A DNA stretch of 55,590 bases from the NCBI GenBank assembly GCA_036378175.1, contig DASUWY010000081.1, forward strand, positions 1-55,590, read 5' to 3'. The stretch is from Thermoleophilaceae bacterium (GTDB taxonomy: Bacteria > Actinomycetota > Thermoleophilia > Solirubrobacterales > Thermoleophilaceae). Below are positions 14,049-24,114 of the stretch, piece after piece. A program made the position numbers and the translations under genes. Within the stretch, counting starts at the first letter, position 1, and every line of letters starts with the position of its first letter. The notes beneath the pieces are model-generated. The model did no database searches. It was not told the DNA's origin and saw only the letters and a list, made by a program, of their open reading frames with translations.

Positions 14049-15325
14049 CCGGCCGGCAGAAGGGCGCGCGCGGCGAGGCGAAGGACCTGCGCCGCAAGCG
14101 CGGCGGTCACCCCCACGAGCAGGATCCTGAACGGATCCGAGGCCGCGCCGAGGCCGCCGGCGTGCGACAGGGCGTAGCCCGCGACGGCCACGGCCGCCGC
14201 CAGGCTCAGCACGCCGTCGCGGAGCGGCCGGGGCTGTGGCATCGCCACGGTGAAGTGCCGCACCCTCGCCAGCACGGCCAGCAGGTGCAGCAGCGCTCCC
14301 GCCACCGTGAGACCCACCCAGCCGGCGAGCAGGAGCGCCGCGAGCGCGCCGCGCGCCTGCCCGACGAACGCCGCGTACAGGTCCTCGCGCAGAGTGGTGA
14401 CGAGAGCGAGGACGAGGCCCGCCGCGAGAAATGCCTGGGCGAGGGAGATGAGGCGCGCGGACAGCGTGAGCGGCGTGTCCGCCGCTCTCAGCGACGCCAC
14501 GAGGTTCACGCCAAGGCAGGCCGCGCTCGCGAGCAGCAGCGCCCAGCCGCAGGCCACACCGGCGTCGCTCCCAAACGCCGCTCCCGCAGCAAGCGCAGCC
14601 ACGCCGGCGAGCCACAGCCAGAAGGTGGGCTGCTGGAGGCGCTGGTGGCGAAGGCGCGTCTGGGTGATCGAGGGGAAGAACGTGTGGAGCGTGCCCACGA
14701 TCGCCATGCCGAGCCACCCACCGAGGTTGAGCGCCAGGTGCGCGCCGAGCAGGCTGCCGTGGGTCCAGACGGTGCCGCGCGCCATCATCGCGCCCACCAG
14801 CGCGCCGATCGCCAGGCACGTGGCGCAGGCGAGATACCAGCGCGCCGCCCATGGCGCACGCTGCAGCGAGCGGCGCTGCATCCACCGCAGCGCGGTCGCG
14901 AAGAGCGCGAGCCCGATCACCACGAAGGCGGCGCCGGCGTCGGTGAGCGCCGCCATGGACGTGGGCACTCCAACCGCCACGAGCGCTGTGCCGCCGTTCC
15001 AGCTTGCGAGCTGCGCGCGGAGCATGCGCCGCGGCGGGGGATCCGTGGCGAGAGCGGCGCAGACGAAGAACTGCGCCGCCCCGAGGATCAGCTGCGACAC
15101 GCCGCCCAGGAGGGCGAGGTGGAGCGACAGCCAGTGCAGCCACTCCGGCCCGCCCGCGGCTCGCGCGATGCCCGCCGCGGCCGCGGCGGTCAACATGGCC
15201 AGCCCGGGAGCGAACCACGCGGCGAGCAGGCGGCTCGGTCGCGGCGATCCAGGCGCGACGGCCCGCCGCCTGCAGCGCCTGTCGCGCGTGCGCTGGCCCT
15301 CGGTGCTCTGAAGCGAATGGCTCAT
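14015..15325 (-). CDS. Polytopic membrane protein, possibly NnrS/haem-copper-like
   Basis: A 436-residue integral membrane protein with about 11-12 predicted spans and a basic N-terminus (TRDRRCRRRAV). Several spans carry conserved-looking His: LHWLSLHLALLGGVSQLILG, GSLLGAHLALNLGGWLG and VGTLHTFFPSI. This recalls NnrS-like and haem-copper-oxidase-like membrane proteins that bind haem or copper, but it is not a secure match. The ATG at 15325 is chosen; a TTG four codons upstream is possible. It is divergent from the UBP zinc finger, with a perfect dyad (15343-15357) between them, so the two may share control. Its 3' end overlaps exonuclease III. Confidence 0.7.
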   Translation of the reverse strand: MSHSLQSTEGQRTRDRRCRRRAVAPGSPRPSRLLAAWFAPGLAMLTAAAAAGIARAAGGPEWLHWLSLHLALLGGVSQLILGAAQFFVCAALATDPPPRRMLRAQLASWNGGTALVAVGVPTSMAALTDAGAAFVVIGLALFATALRWMQRRSLQRAPWAARWYLACATCLAIGALVGAMMARGTVWTHGSLLGAHLALNLGGWLGMAIVGTLHTFFPSITQTRLRHQRLQQPTFWLWLAGVAALAAGAAFGSDAGVACGWALLLASAACLGVNLVASLRAADTPLTLSARLISLAQAFLAAGLVLALVTTLREDLYAAFVGQARGALAALLLAGWVGLTVAGALLHLLAVLARVRHFTVAMPQPRPLRDGVLSLAAAVAVAGYALSHAGGLGAASDPFRILLVGVTAALAAQVLRLAARALLPAGYRSRSTTTGA

Positions 15326-15342
15326 GAGCTCGGTCAAGTTTT

Positions 15343-15357
15343 ACACACTCCGTGTGT
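15343..15357. promoter_or_regulatory. Perfect dyad between divergent genes (candidate operator)
   Basis: ACACAC-TCC-GTGTGT has exact 6-bp arms around a 3-base centre. It sits 18 bases before the membrane gene's ATG and 29 bases before the UBP gene's ATG. A dimeric repressor site is the simplest reading; no regulator gene is next to it. Confidence 0.5.
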
Positions 15358-15385
15358 GGAAATTCGGTTGCTCTACCTTCTGCTC

Positions 15386-15643
15386 ATGGCAGTGCTTTGC
15401 GAACACCTCGACCAGATCCGCGTGATGGCCACGGACGAGCGCGTGTGCGGCGAATGCGTCGCGATGGGCGACACGTGGGTGCACCTCCGTCTGTGCCTCT
15501 CCTGCGGCAAGGTCGGCTGCTGCGACTCATCGAAGAACAAGCACGCGAGCAGCCACGCGGCCGAGAGCGGACACCCGATCGTGGGATCGCTCGAGCCCGG
15601 CGAGGCCTGGCAGTGGTGCTACGTCGACGAGTGCGTGGTGTAG
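15386..15643 (+). CDS. UBP-type zinc finger protein
   Basis: An 85-residue stand-alone ubiquitin-hydrolase-type zinc finger (ZnF-UBP). Ligand pattern: C at 5, CGEC, then LCLSCGKVGCCDSS, then KHASSHAAESGHPI with its His residues, followed by the aromatic end EAWQWCYVDECVV. In eukaryotes the fold binds the C-terminal Gly-Gly of ubiquitin. Bacterial versions are small cytoplasmic proteins of unknown partner, often next to redox or transport genes. The ATG at 15386 leaves the domain whole; an upstream GTG at 15356 falls inside the dyad and is less likely. Its stop codon lies in the terminator palindrome at 15640-15656. Confidence 0.85.
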   Translation: MAVLCEHLDQIRVMATDERVCGECVAMGDTWVHLRLCLSCGKVGCCDSSKNKHASSHAAESGHPIVGSLEPGEAWQWCYVDECVV

Positions 15644-15656
15644 CGCCCGGCGCTAC
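15640..15656. terminator. Palindrome holding both stop codons of convergent genes
   Basis: GTAGCGCC-C-GGCGCTAC is a perfect palindrome. The TAG in its left arm ends the UBP gene (15641-15643) and the CTA in its right arm ends the nuclease gene on the minus strand (15653-15655). A hairpin here would act in both directions, though no T-tract follows. Confidence 0.55.
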
Positions 15657-16915
15657 GAACAGCTGAAGCCGCCCCAGGCGTCGCACGCGATCGTGATGTT
15701 GTTGAAGGTGGCCACGCGCACCACGTCGCCGTCCCGGTGCAGATGCGGGTACGGCATGCCCCAATGGCGGTCGAACTGGCTGTTCTGCGCGGTCGCGCCA
15801 TCCAGGTCCACGCGCAGGGTCTCACCCGGCTGAAGCACGGTGTTGGGGCCGAAGTCGTAGGGCCAGCCCGGCTTGTCCAGCTGGTATCCGTACAGGTTCA
15901 CGGCGTGGTTCGACACGTTCTGGACTTGCACGTACTGCGTGCCCTTCAGCTGCGTCGAGATCCGCAGCGCGCCCTGGTTCGGATCCGAGCACGCAACCAC
16001 GCACGGATAGACCATGTACGTGCGGATGTCGCCCTGCGGGTCGAAGAGGTAGGCGCCGTCACCGATGTTCTGGAACACCGCGGCGTGGATGTTCCAGAAG
16101 AGGTCGCTGTCGGTGTTCTGGCCGGGACCGTCATGGATCGTGATGGTCGCGCCCGGCCGCAGCACGGTGCCGCGCGGGAAGGTGAAACGGCGAAGGCCGG
16201 AGTCGCGCATCCACCACTGCGTGAGCGGCAGCGACTCGGTGGTGCTCAGGTTCTGGATCTTCACCCACTCGTCGTTGAGGTTCGACACGTCGATGCCGTG
16301 CGGATCCCAGTTCACCCACATGCGCAGCGGCACGTCCTGGTGCGGACCCACCCCGCAGTGCGTGGGGTCCCACAGGCCGATTTGCTTCTGCGCCGCCTGC
16401 TGGCTGAGCTTGTTGTAGACGTTGTTCCAGGCGGTTTCCGTCTCGTCGGGCATCCACAGCACGTGGCCTTCCGCCATCTCGAACGAGTACAGGTCGCGCC
16501 AGCGCCCGTGCACCTTCACGTCGATCCAGCGCCCCAGCCGGACGTCGAATCGCTTGTTCGGATTCTGGGCGGAGAGAAGGATCCGGTTGTGGCTCTTTCG
16601 CAGCAGCTGCTTCACGCGCCGCGCCGCCGCGACCGCGTTGCACTCCCCGGTGAGGTGCTTCCAGTTGTAGGTGTGGAGCTCCATCGCCTGAGCGCCGGTG
16701 AAGCGCACCTGCCACACCTTGTGCGTGCCGTCGACCACCGCGCCGATCGTGTCGCCGTCGTTCACCGACACGGCGCGGGCGGTCCAGAAGTGGCACATCG
16801 GGCCACTCTTCATGGGCCCGACGCAGGGCGCCGTGAAGGTGCGCGCGTGCGCGGGCGCCGCTGCGAGCGTCCAGCCGAGCGCGAGAAGTACGAATGTGAG
16901 AAGCAGACGGCGCAT
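15653..16915 (-). CDS. Secreted SNase-like nuclease with two lamin-tail domains
   Basis: A 420-residue exported protein. Residues 1-24 are a signal peptide (LLLTFVLLALGWTLAAAPAHA). About 45-185 form a thermonuclease-like OB fold: VNDGDTIGAVVDG, then VRFTGAQAMELHTY with the Arg and Glu of the active site, and a later Arg before DLYSFEMAEGHVLWMPD. About 200-290 and 310-410 are two lamin-tail (LTD) beta domains, seen in DEWVKIQNLSTTESLPLTQW and TQYVQVQNVSNHAVNLYGYQ with the later LDKPGWPYDFGPNTVLQPGE. It probably degrades extracellular nucleic acid, with the LTD modules anchoring or binding. Catalysis is inferred from the fold. It shares a bidirectional terminator with the UBP gene. Confidence 0.85.
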   Translation of the reverse strand: MRRLLLTFVLLALGWTLAAAPAHARTFTAPCVGPMKSGPMCHFWTARAVSVNDGDTIGAVVDGTHKVWQVRFTGAQAMELHTYNWKHLTGECNAVAAARRVKQLLRKSHNRILLSAQNPNKRFDVRLGRWIDVKVHGRWRDLYSFEMAEGHVLWMPDETETAWNNVYNKLSQQAAQKQIGLWDPTHCGVGPHQDVPLRMWVNWDPHGIDVSNLNDEWVKIQNLSTTESLPLTQWWMRDSGLRRFTFPRGTVLRPGATITIHDGPGQNTDSDLFWNIHAAVFQNIGDGAYLFDPQGDIRTYMVYPCVVACSDPNQGALRISTQLKGTQYVQVQNVSNHAVNLYGYQLDKPGWPYDFGPNTVLQPGETLRVDLDGATAQNSQFDRHWGMPYPHLHRDGDVVRVATFNNITIACDAWGGFSCS

Positions 16916-16993
16916 GGAGGAATACGTGGGCCGCCAGGCCTACTGAGTAAGCATCGGCACCCCGGTCGGGAACTGTAGACAGCCGTTTGGGGT

Positions 16994-17010
16994 ATCCCGC
17001 CTAACGGGAT
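16994..17010. promoter_or_regulatory. Short perfect dyad in a divergent intergenic region
   Basis: ATCCCG and CGGGAT flank the 5-base centre CCTAA. It lies in the 150-base gap between the nuclease (minus) and the glycosyltransferase (plus). Operator or small hairpin; no further support. Confidence 0.3.
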
Positions 17011-17065
17011 CCTCATCGGAAGTTGAACGTCCATTCAGACGGAGGCCGGACGCTTCCACGCCAGC

Positions 17066-18613
17066 ATGGTTCAGCCTGCAGCGGGCCGACGCGCGCTGGC
17101 TCCGGTCGCCTCCGCCGTGGTGGCGGTCACCGCTGCCGCCGCGCTGCTTCGCTTCTGGGCGATCGGGCGGCAGGGCTTCTGGTACGACGAGGCCACCACC
17201 GCCTGGCTGCTGCGCGGCAGCCTCGGGCAGATGCTCGCCCGGCTGCCGCACACGGAGTCCACCCCGCCGCTCTACTACCTGGTCGCCTGGGGCTGGGTGC
17301 GCTTGTTCGGCGACACGGAAACGGGGTTGCGCTCGCTTTCCGCGCTTGCGGGCATTGCCACCGTGCCGGTGGCGTTCGCCGCCGCGCGGACGCTCGCTGG
17401 GCGGCGGGTGGCGCTGCTCGCGGCGGGGCTCGTGGCGGTGAACCCCTTCCTCGTCTGGTATTCGCAGGAGGCGCGCTCATACGCGCTGCTCGTGTTCACC
17501 TCGGCGCTCGCGCTGTGGCTCTTCGCCCGTGTGCGGGCGCGGCCCACCGCCGGTGGGCTGGCTCTGTGGGCTGCCGCCGCGGTGGCTTCGCTCTGCACCC
17601 ATTACTTCGCGGTGTTCCTCGTGGCGCCGCAGGCCATCCTGCTGCTGGCCGACCGGCGGGTGCCTGTGCGCTGGCGGCTCGGCGCTGTGGCCGGGGTCGG
17701 GGTGCCGGCGCTCGCGCTGTTCGTGCTCGCCAGGGCGCAGAGCGTGAGGACCTACTACTTCATCCACACGCCGCTCGGCGTGAGGGTCGAGCAGATCCCG
17801 CAGTTCTTCATTGCCGGCTTCACGCCGCCCGCCACCCGCGCGGTGCTCCTCGTCGGCGGCGTGGCGGTGCTCGCGGGCTGCGCGCTGCTCGTGCTGCGCG
17901 CGGATCGCGCCGAACTGCGGGCGGCGCTGGTCGCCGGCGGCCTGGGCGGCGCCGCGGTGCTCGTGCCCGTGGTGCTCGCCGTCGGAGGGGCCGACTACCT
18001 GAACGCGCGGAACGTGATCGCCGCTCTAGTGCCTCTGCTGATCGCGCTGGCGTGTGGCTTCGCGGCGAGCAGGGCTCGGCTGGTTGGCGCCGCGGCCGCG
18101 ATGGTGCTGGTGGTGGTTTCGCTCGCGATGGTGATGGCGGTGCCGGGCGACGCGGGCGCACAGCGCGCTCACTGGCAGGAGGTGGCGAAGGAGCTCCGCT
18201 TCACCGGCAGGCCGCGGGCGATCATGCTCCTGGGCGCCCACACCTGGTCGCGGATCCTCGGCTTCTATCTGCGCGACATCTGGTGGGACCCGCCGCACGG
18301 CAGGCGTGTGAGCGAGATCGACGTGCTGCGCCGGTCCGCCTCGTATGGCGCGTGCCCGGTCGTGGTGTGGTGGGGGCCTTCGTGCGACAGTGCCCCGCAT
18401 CCACCACTCGCGCACCCGCCGGCGCCCGGCTTCCGCTTCGCCTCGGAGACGCGTGTCGCGGGGTTCGCGATCGACCGCTATGTGTCGCCGCGGGCCGTTC
18501 GCCTGTATGCGCACGCGCCGTTTGAGCACCGCGTACCGGCCGACAGCGTGGTGAGCTACCGGCAGCGCGGGCGCCTGATGGTCATGCCGCGCAAGGCGCC
18601 TCCTGTGCCCTGA
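17066..18613 (+). CDS. GT-C membrane glycosyltransferase (ArnT/PMT-like, family 39 type)
   Basis: A 515-residue polytopic protein with about 10-11 membrane spans and a C-terminal soluble part of about 130 residues. The first outside loop has GRQGFWYDEATTAWLLRGS; the adjacent acidic pair (Asp-Glu) is the catalytic signature of GT-C transferases. Next come ESTPPLYYLVAWGWVRLFGD and AVNPFLVWYSQEARSYALLV, which are standard for bacterial PMT_2 proteins. It would move a sugar from a polyprenyl-phosphate donor to an acceptor at the outer face of the membrane. The paralogue at 33478 has the same motifs. The 3' end overlaps the convergent gene by 58 bases. Confidence 0.85.
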   Translation: MVQPAAGRRALAPVASAVVAVTAAAALLRFWAIGRQGFWYDEATTAWLLRGSLGQMLARLPHTESTPPLYYLVAWGWVRLFGDTETGLRSLSALAGIATVPVAFAAARTLAGRRVALLAAGLVAVNPFLVWYSQEARSYALLVFTSALALWLFARVRARPTAGGLALWAAAAVASLCTHYFAVFLVAPQAILLLADRRVPVRWRLGAVAGVGVPALALFVLARAQSVRTYYFIHTPLGVRVEQIPQFFIAGFTPPATRAVLLVGGVAVLAGCALLVLRADRAELRAALVAGGLGGAAVLVPVVLAVGGADYLNARNVIAALVPLLIALACGFAASRARLVGAAAAMVLVVVSLAMVMAVPGDAGAQRAHWQEVAKELRFTGRPRAIMLLGAHTWSRILGFYLRDIWWDPPHGRRVSEIDVLRRSASYGACPVVVWWGPSCDSAPHPPLAHPPAPGFRFASETRVAGFAIDRYVSPRAVRLYAHAPFEHRVPADSVVSYRQRGRLMVMPRKAPPVP

Positions 18614-19965
18614 CCGCCGCCGCGGCGCAGCACCACCACGCGGCCTCCCCCGAAGCTCGCGAGCTCGCCGAACCCGGCGCGGCGCAGCCGGCGCCACGAC
18701 AGCCCGAAGCGGCCGGAATAGAAGCAGTCCCACACCACCACGGACCCGGGCGCGAACGCGGCGGGGTGCGGCGGATGCGACCACGGCGAGTGGAGGCCGT
18801 CGCCGCCTGGGATGGAGGATCCGCTCATCTCGAAGTACCAGACGTGCGTGGCGGTCACGTTGCCCGGGTCCGGCTGCGCGGCGCGGAGGAAGCGCACCGC
18901 GCCGTGCATCGGGCGGGCAGCGGCGTCCGCGTGCGCGGGCTTGGTGCGGAGCGCGTAGGCGCCGGCCGCGAGGGCCAACACGGCGGCGATGGCGGTGGAC
19001 GTTCGCAGCGCACGGCCGGGCGCGATCTGCAGCACCCGGTCCGCCCCGAAGGCCGCGGCCACCGCCGCGAGCGGCGCGATCGGCACGAGGTAGTCCGCGT
19101 TGCCGCCGGACCCGAAAAGGCCGTAGCGAAAGATCACGGTCTCCACGAGCACGAGCAGGACGTATGGCGCGGCGAACACGAGGAAGCGCGTGTTGCGGCG
19201 TTGGGCCACAAGGCCCGCCAGCGCGAGCAGCCCGATCACCGGACCGATGCTGCGGGCGAGCGGGAGCGCGTAGTGGAGCCAGCCGCCGTGGCCGTAGGAG
19301 CCGGTCTGCGTCTTGTGGAGGTAGATGTCGAACAGGCGCACGTGGAACACCAGCGAGAAGGCCACCTGGTAGGCGAGCCACGGCACCACGCTCAGAGCCG
19401 CCATGCTCGGGCGCCTTCGATAGACCAGGAAGCCGATCCACAGGGCCAGCACGGCGATCCCCTCGTGGCGGATCAGCGGAAGCAGTCCGAAGAGCAGCGA
19501 CGCCACGGCCTCGCGTTCGGCGAGGGCGGCCCAGCAGGCCGCGATCATCACGAGCGCGAACGGAACCTCGGTGAGCACGGCGTTCCCGTAGAAGTGGAAC
19601 CAGGGCTGGAACCAGAGGAACACCGGCACGAGCACCAGCGTGCGCACGCCGAGCTGCCGGGCCACCAGCGTGGCGATGAGCACCGTGCCGGCGGACATCG
19701 CCAGCGCGGCACCGCGCGCGACCTCGAGGCCGCCCGCCGCCGGAAGCACGAACGCGAGGGTGGTGCCCACCCGTCCCCACGCGTTCAGGAGGAGCTGCGG
19801 ATCGGTCCAGCTGTCGCGCGCGATCAGGAAGTGCCCGATCTCGTCATCGAGCGCGCTCGCGAACGGCGCCGCGCGGACCCACATCACCACCGTCCACGCG
19901 AGTCCGGCAGCGAAGGCGATCCAGTACAGAGGCGAGCGAAACGGGCTCCGCGAGACGGCCGCCAT
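18556..19965 (-). CDS. GT-C family membrane glycosyltransferase
   Basis: About 469 residues with some 10 membrane spans, beginning SPLYWIAFAAGLAWTVVMW. The first outside loop carries SALDDEIGHFLIARDSW with the acidic pair expected of GT-C enzymes, followed later by FLWFQPWFHFYGNAVLTEVP and LLPLIRHEGIAVLALWIGF. This is a glycosyltransferase of the mannosyl/arabinosyl type using a lipid-linked sugar, acceptor unknown. The ATG at 19965 is used; a GTG two codons upstream is equally possible. The end of the gene runs 58 bases into the convergent GT-C gene, encoding an Arg/Gly-rich tail (GGGQGTGGALRGMTIRRPRCR in part), which may be dispensable. Confidence 0.8.
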   Translation of the reverse strand: MAAVSRSPFRSPLYWIAFAAGLAWTVVMWVRAAPFASALDDEIGHFLIARDSWTDPQLLLNAWGRVGTTLAFVLPAAGGLEVARGAALAMSAGTVLIATLVARQLGVRTLVLVPVFLWFQPWFHFYGNAVLTEVPFALVMIAACWAALAEREAVASLLFGLLPLIRHEGIAVLALWIGFLVYRRRPSMAALSVVPWLAYQVAFSLVFHVRLFDIYLHKTQTGSYGHGGWLHYALPLARSIGPVIGLLALAGLVAQRRNTRFLVFAAPYVLLVLVETVIFRYGLFGSGGNADYLVPIAPLAAVAAAFGADRVLQIAPGRALRTSTAIAAVLALAAGAYALRTKPAHADAAARPMHGAVRFLRAAQPDPGNVTATHVWYFEMSGSSIPGGDGLHSPWSHPPHPAAFAPGSVVVWDCFYSGRFGLSWRRLRRAGFGELASFGGGRVVVLRRGGGQGTGGALRGMTIRRPRCR

Positions 19966-20017
19966 CCTCACGCCGATCGTAAGCGGCCGGGATTAGAAGA
20001 GGATTAGAGCTTCAGAG

Positions 20018-20518
20018 CTACCGCCGGACCGCCACGTGCACGCGGCGGCGCAGCACGCCGCCGTTCCACCTGAGCTCGACGGGCTCGCTGAAGCTCCTGC
20101 GCCCGACGTGTGTGGCGAAGGTGATCACCTTCACGCTGCCGCCGCCTGGCACCCTGCCGACCTCGACGCCTTTGCCGAACAGGCCCGGGGCGAGGGGCCC
20201 CTGGTTCGCCACCGACACGCCCATCGACTTCGTGTACTCGCTGGCGAGCACAGGACGGTCGTGGCCGCGCAACCCGGCACGCACGTGCACACCCCTCGCT
20301 CCCACGCTCCCCACGTTGGCGAACTCGATCACGTGCTCGATCGTGCTGCCGGGCTTCACCGAGATCGCCCGACGCCAGATATGGCCGCCGCGCGGCCGGA
20401 CTCCCGCCCGAAGCGTGAGCCGCGGGCCTCCCGGCGGAGTGGCGCCCCGCGACGTGAAACCGCCGCAACCGGCGAAGCTCAGCGCGACGAGCGCGCAAAG
20501 GCCGAGCGCCAAGAGCAT
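20018..20518 (-). CDS. Small secreted lipoprotein
   Basis: About 166 residues. The N-terminus MLLALGLCALVALSFAGCGG is a lipoprotein signal with lipobox LSFAGC, so the protein is exported and lipid-anchored at the Cys. The mature part contains two beta-rich halves (SVKPGSTIEHVIEFANVGSV and GGSVKVITFATHVGRRSFSE) that look like a small immunoglobulin-like or DUF11-type fold. No catalytic motif is seen. Start ATG at 20518, with a GTG directly before it. It lies 76 bases downstream of tRNA-Arg on the same strand. Confidence 0.7.
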   Translation of the reverse strand: MLLALGLCALVALSFAGCGGFTSRGATPPGGPRLTLRAGVRPRGGHIWRRAISVKPGSTIEHVIEFANVGSVGARGVHVRAGLRGHDRPVLASEYTKSMGVSVANQGPLAPGLFGKGVEVGRVPGGGSVKVITFATHVGRRSFSEPVELRWNGGVLRRRVHVAVRR

Positions 20519-20596
20519 CACTCGGCCACTGTTACCCCGGCTGATCCGCGCTTTCCGCTGGGCATGTCCGAGCGCGGACGTGAGCGACCGAAAAAG

Positions 20597-20670
<74 letters not shown>

Positions 20671-20843
20671 CCGGTGGAGAAGGGTAGCGACCGCGCGAAG
20701 GTCCCGAAGAGTCGCTCCATCGCCTGATTCCCTATGGTGCCCCGCTGTTTCCCGATTGCCGCGAATGGGGAACAACTGCGGTGCGGAGCTTGGGGCGATT
20801 AAAGCTCGCGCCGATAAAGAACCTGATGCTTGTCAAGGGGCGA

Positions 20844-23314
<2,471 letters not shown>

Positions 23315-23373
23315 CTAGCCCCTCACTCTCAGGCCGTGTTGACGGCCCCTCCCCTCACCATTTCGTCACTCCT

Positions 23374-24114
23374 TTGACCCAGCTAGTCGAACATCGCGAC
23401 GTCGCGCTGCCCGACCTCGACGGCCGCGTTCGCGGCGGCATCCTCGTCGTCATTCCCGCCTACAACGAGGCCGAGAACGTGGGCGCCGTCATCTCCCGCG
23501 TGCCCGACCGCGTGTGCGGCCTTCCCACCACCGTGCTCGTGGTGGACGACGGGTCCGGCGACGGAACCGTGGACGCCGCGGAGGCGGCCGGCGCCGTGGT
23601 GGCCCGGCATCTGCGCAACCGCGGCGGGGGCGCCGCGCTCCGCACGGGCTACGCGCTCGCGATCGAGGCGGGCGCAGCGGTGGTGGTCACGCTCGACGCC
23701 GACGGCCAGCACCTCCCCGAGGAGATGCCGCGCCTCGTGCGGCCGATCGTCGCCGGCACCGCCGACGCCGTGAACGGGTCGCGCACGCTCGGCAGCGCGG
23801 ACCCCAACACCTTCTCCCGCGAGCTCGGCCTGCGCGTGTTCAACCGCGTGCTCAGCACCGTCACGGGCACGCGCATCACCGACTGCTCGAGCGGCTACCG
23901 GGCAATCAAGGCGGAGTCGGTGGCCAAGCTCGACCTGCGCCAGGAGCAGTTCCACGCATCCGAATGGCTGATCGAGGCGGTGAAGCGGGGACTGCGGCTC
24001 GAGGAGGTTCCGATCACCGTCGCACGGCGCATGCACGGCGAGACGAAGAAGCCGGCCACGCTCGGCTACGGCATGGGCTTCGCCAACGCGATCGTGCGCG
24101 CCTGGCTGCGCTGA
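23374..24114 (+). CDS. GT2 glycosyltransferase, dolichyl/polyprenyl-phosphate type
   Basis: A 246-residue inverting glycosyltransferase without membrane spans. Motifs: LVVIPAYNEAENVGAVISRV, VLVVDDGSGDGTVDAA, VVTLDADGQHLPEEMPRLV with the metal-binding DxD, and DCSSGYRAIKAESVAKLDL followed by HASEWLIEAVKR. This is the DPM1-like group, which loads a sugar from a nucleotide donor onto polyprenyl phosphate on the cytoplasmic side. The lipid-linked sugar would then be used by GT-C enzymes, several of which are encoded here. The start is TTG at 23374; no better codon exists upstream in frame and no ribosome binding site is seen. Its stop abuts the stop of the next gene in the perfect palindrome CGCTGATCAGCG. 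Confidence 0.85.
   Translation: MTQLVEHRDVALPDLDGRVRGGILVVIPAYNEAENVGAVISRVPDRVCGLPTTVLVVDDGSGDGTVDAAEAAGAVVARHLRNRGGGAALRTGYALAIEAGAAVVVTLDADGQHLPEEMPRLVRPIVAGTADAVNGSRTLGSADPNTFSRELGLRVFNRVLSTVTGTRITDCSSGYRAIKAESVAKLDLRQEQFHASEWLIEAVKRGLRLEEVPITVARRMHGETKKPATLGYGMGFANAIVRAWLR

Noticed and set aside
15343-15357. Dyad as a transcription terminator
   Set aside because: It sits between divergent starts, not after a gene.
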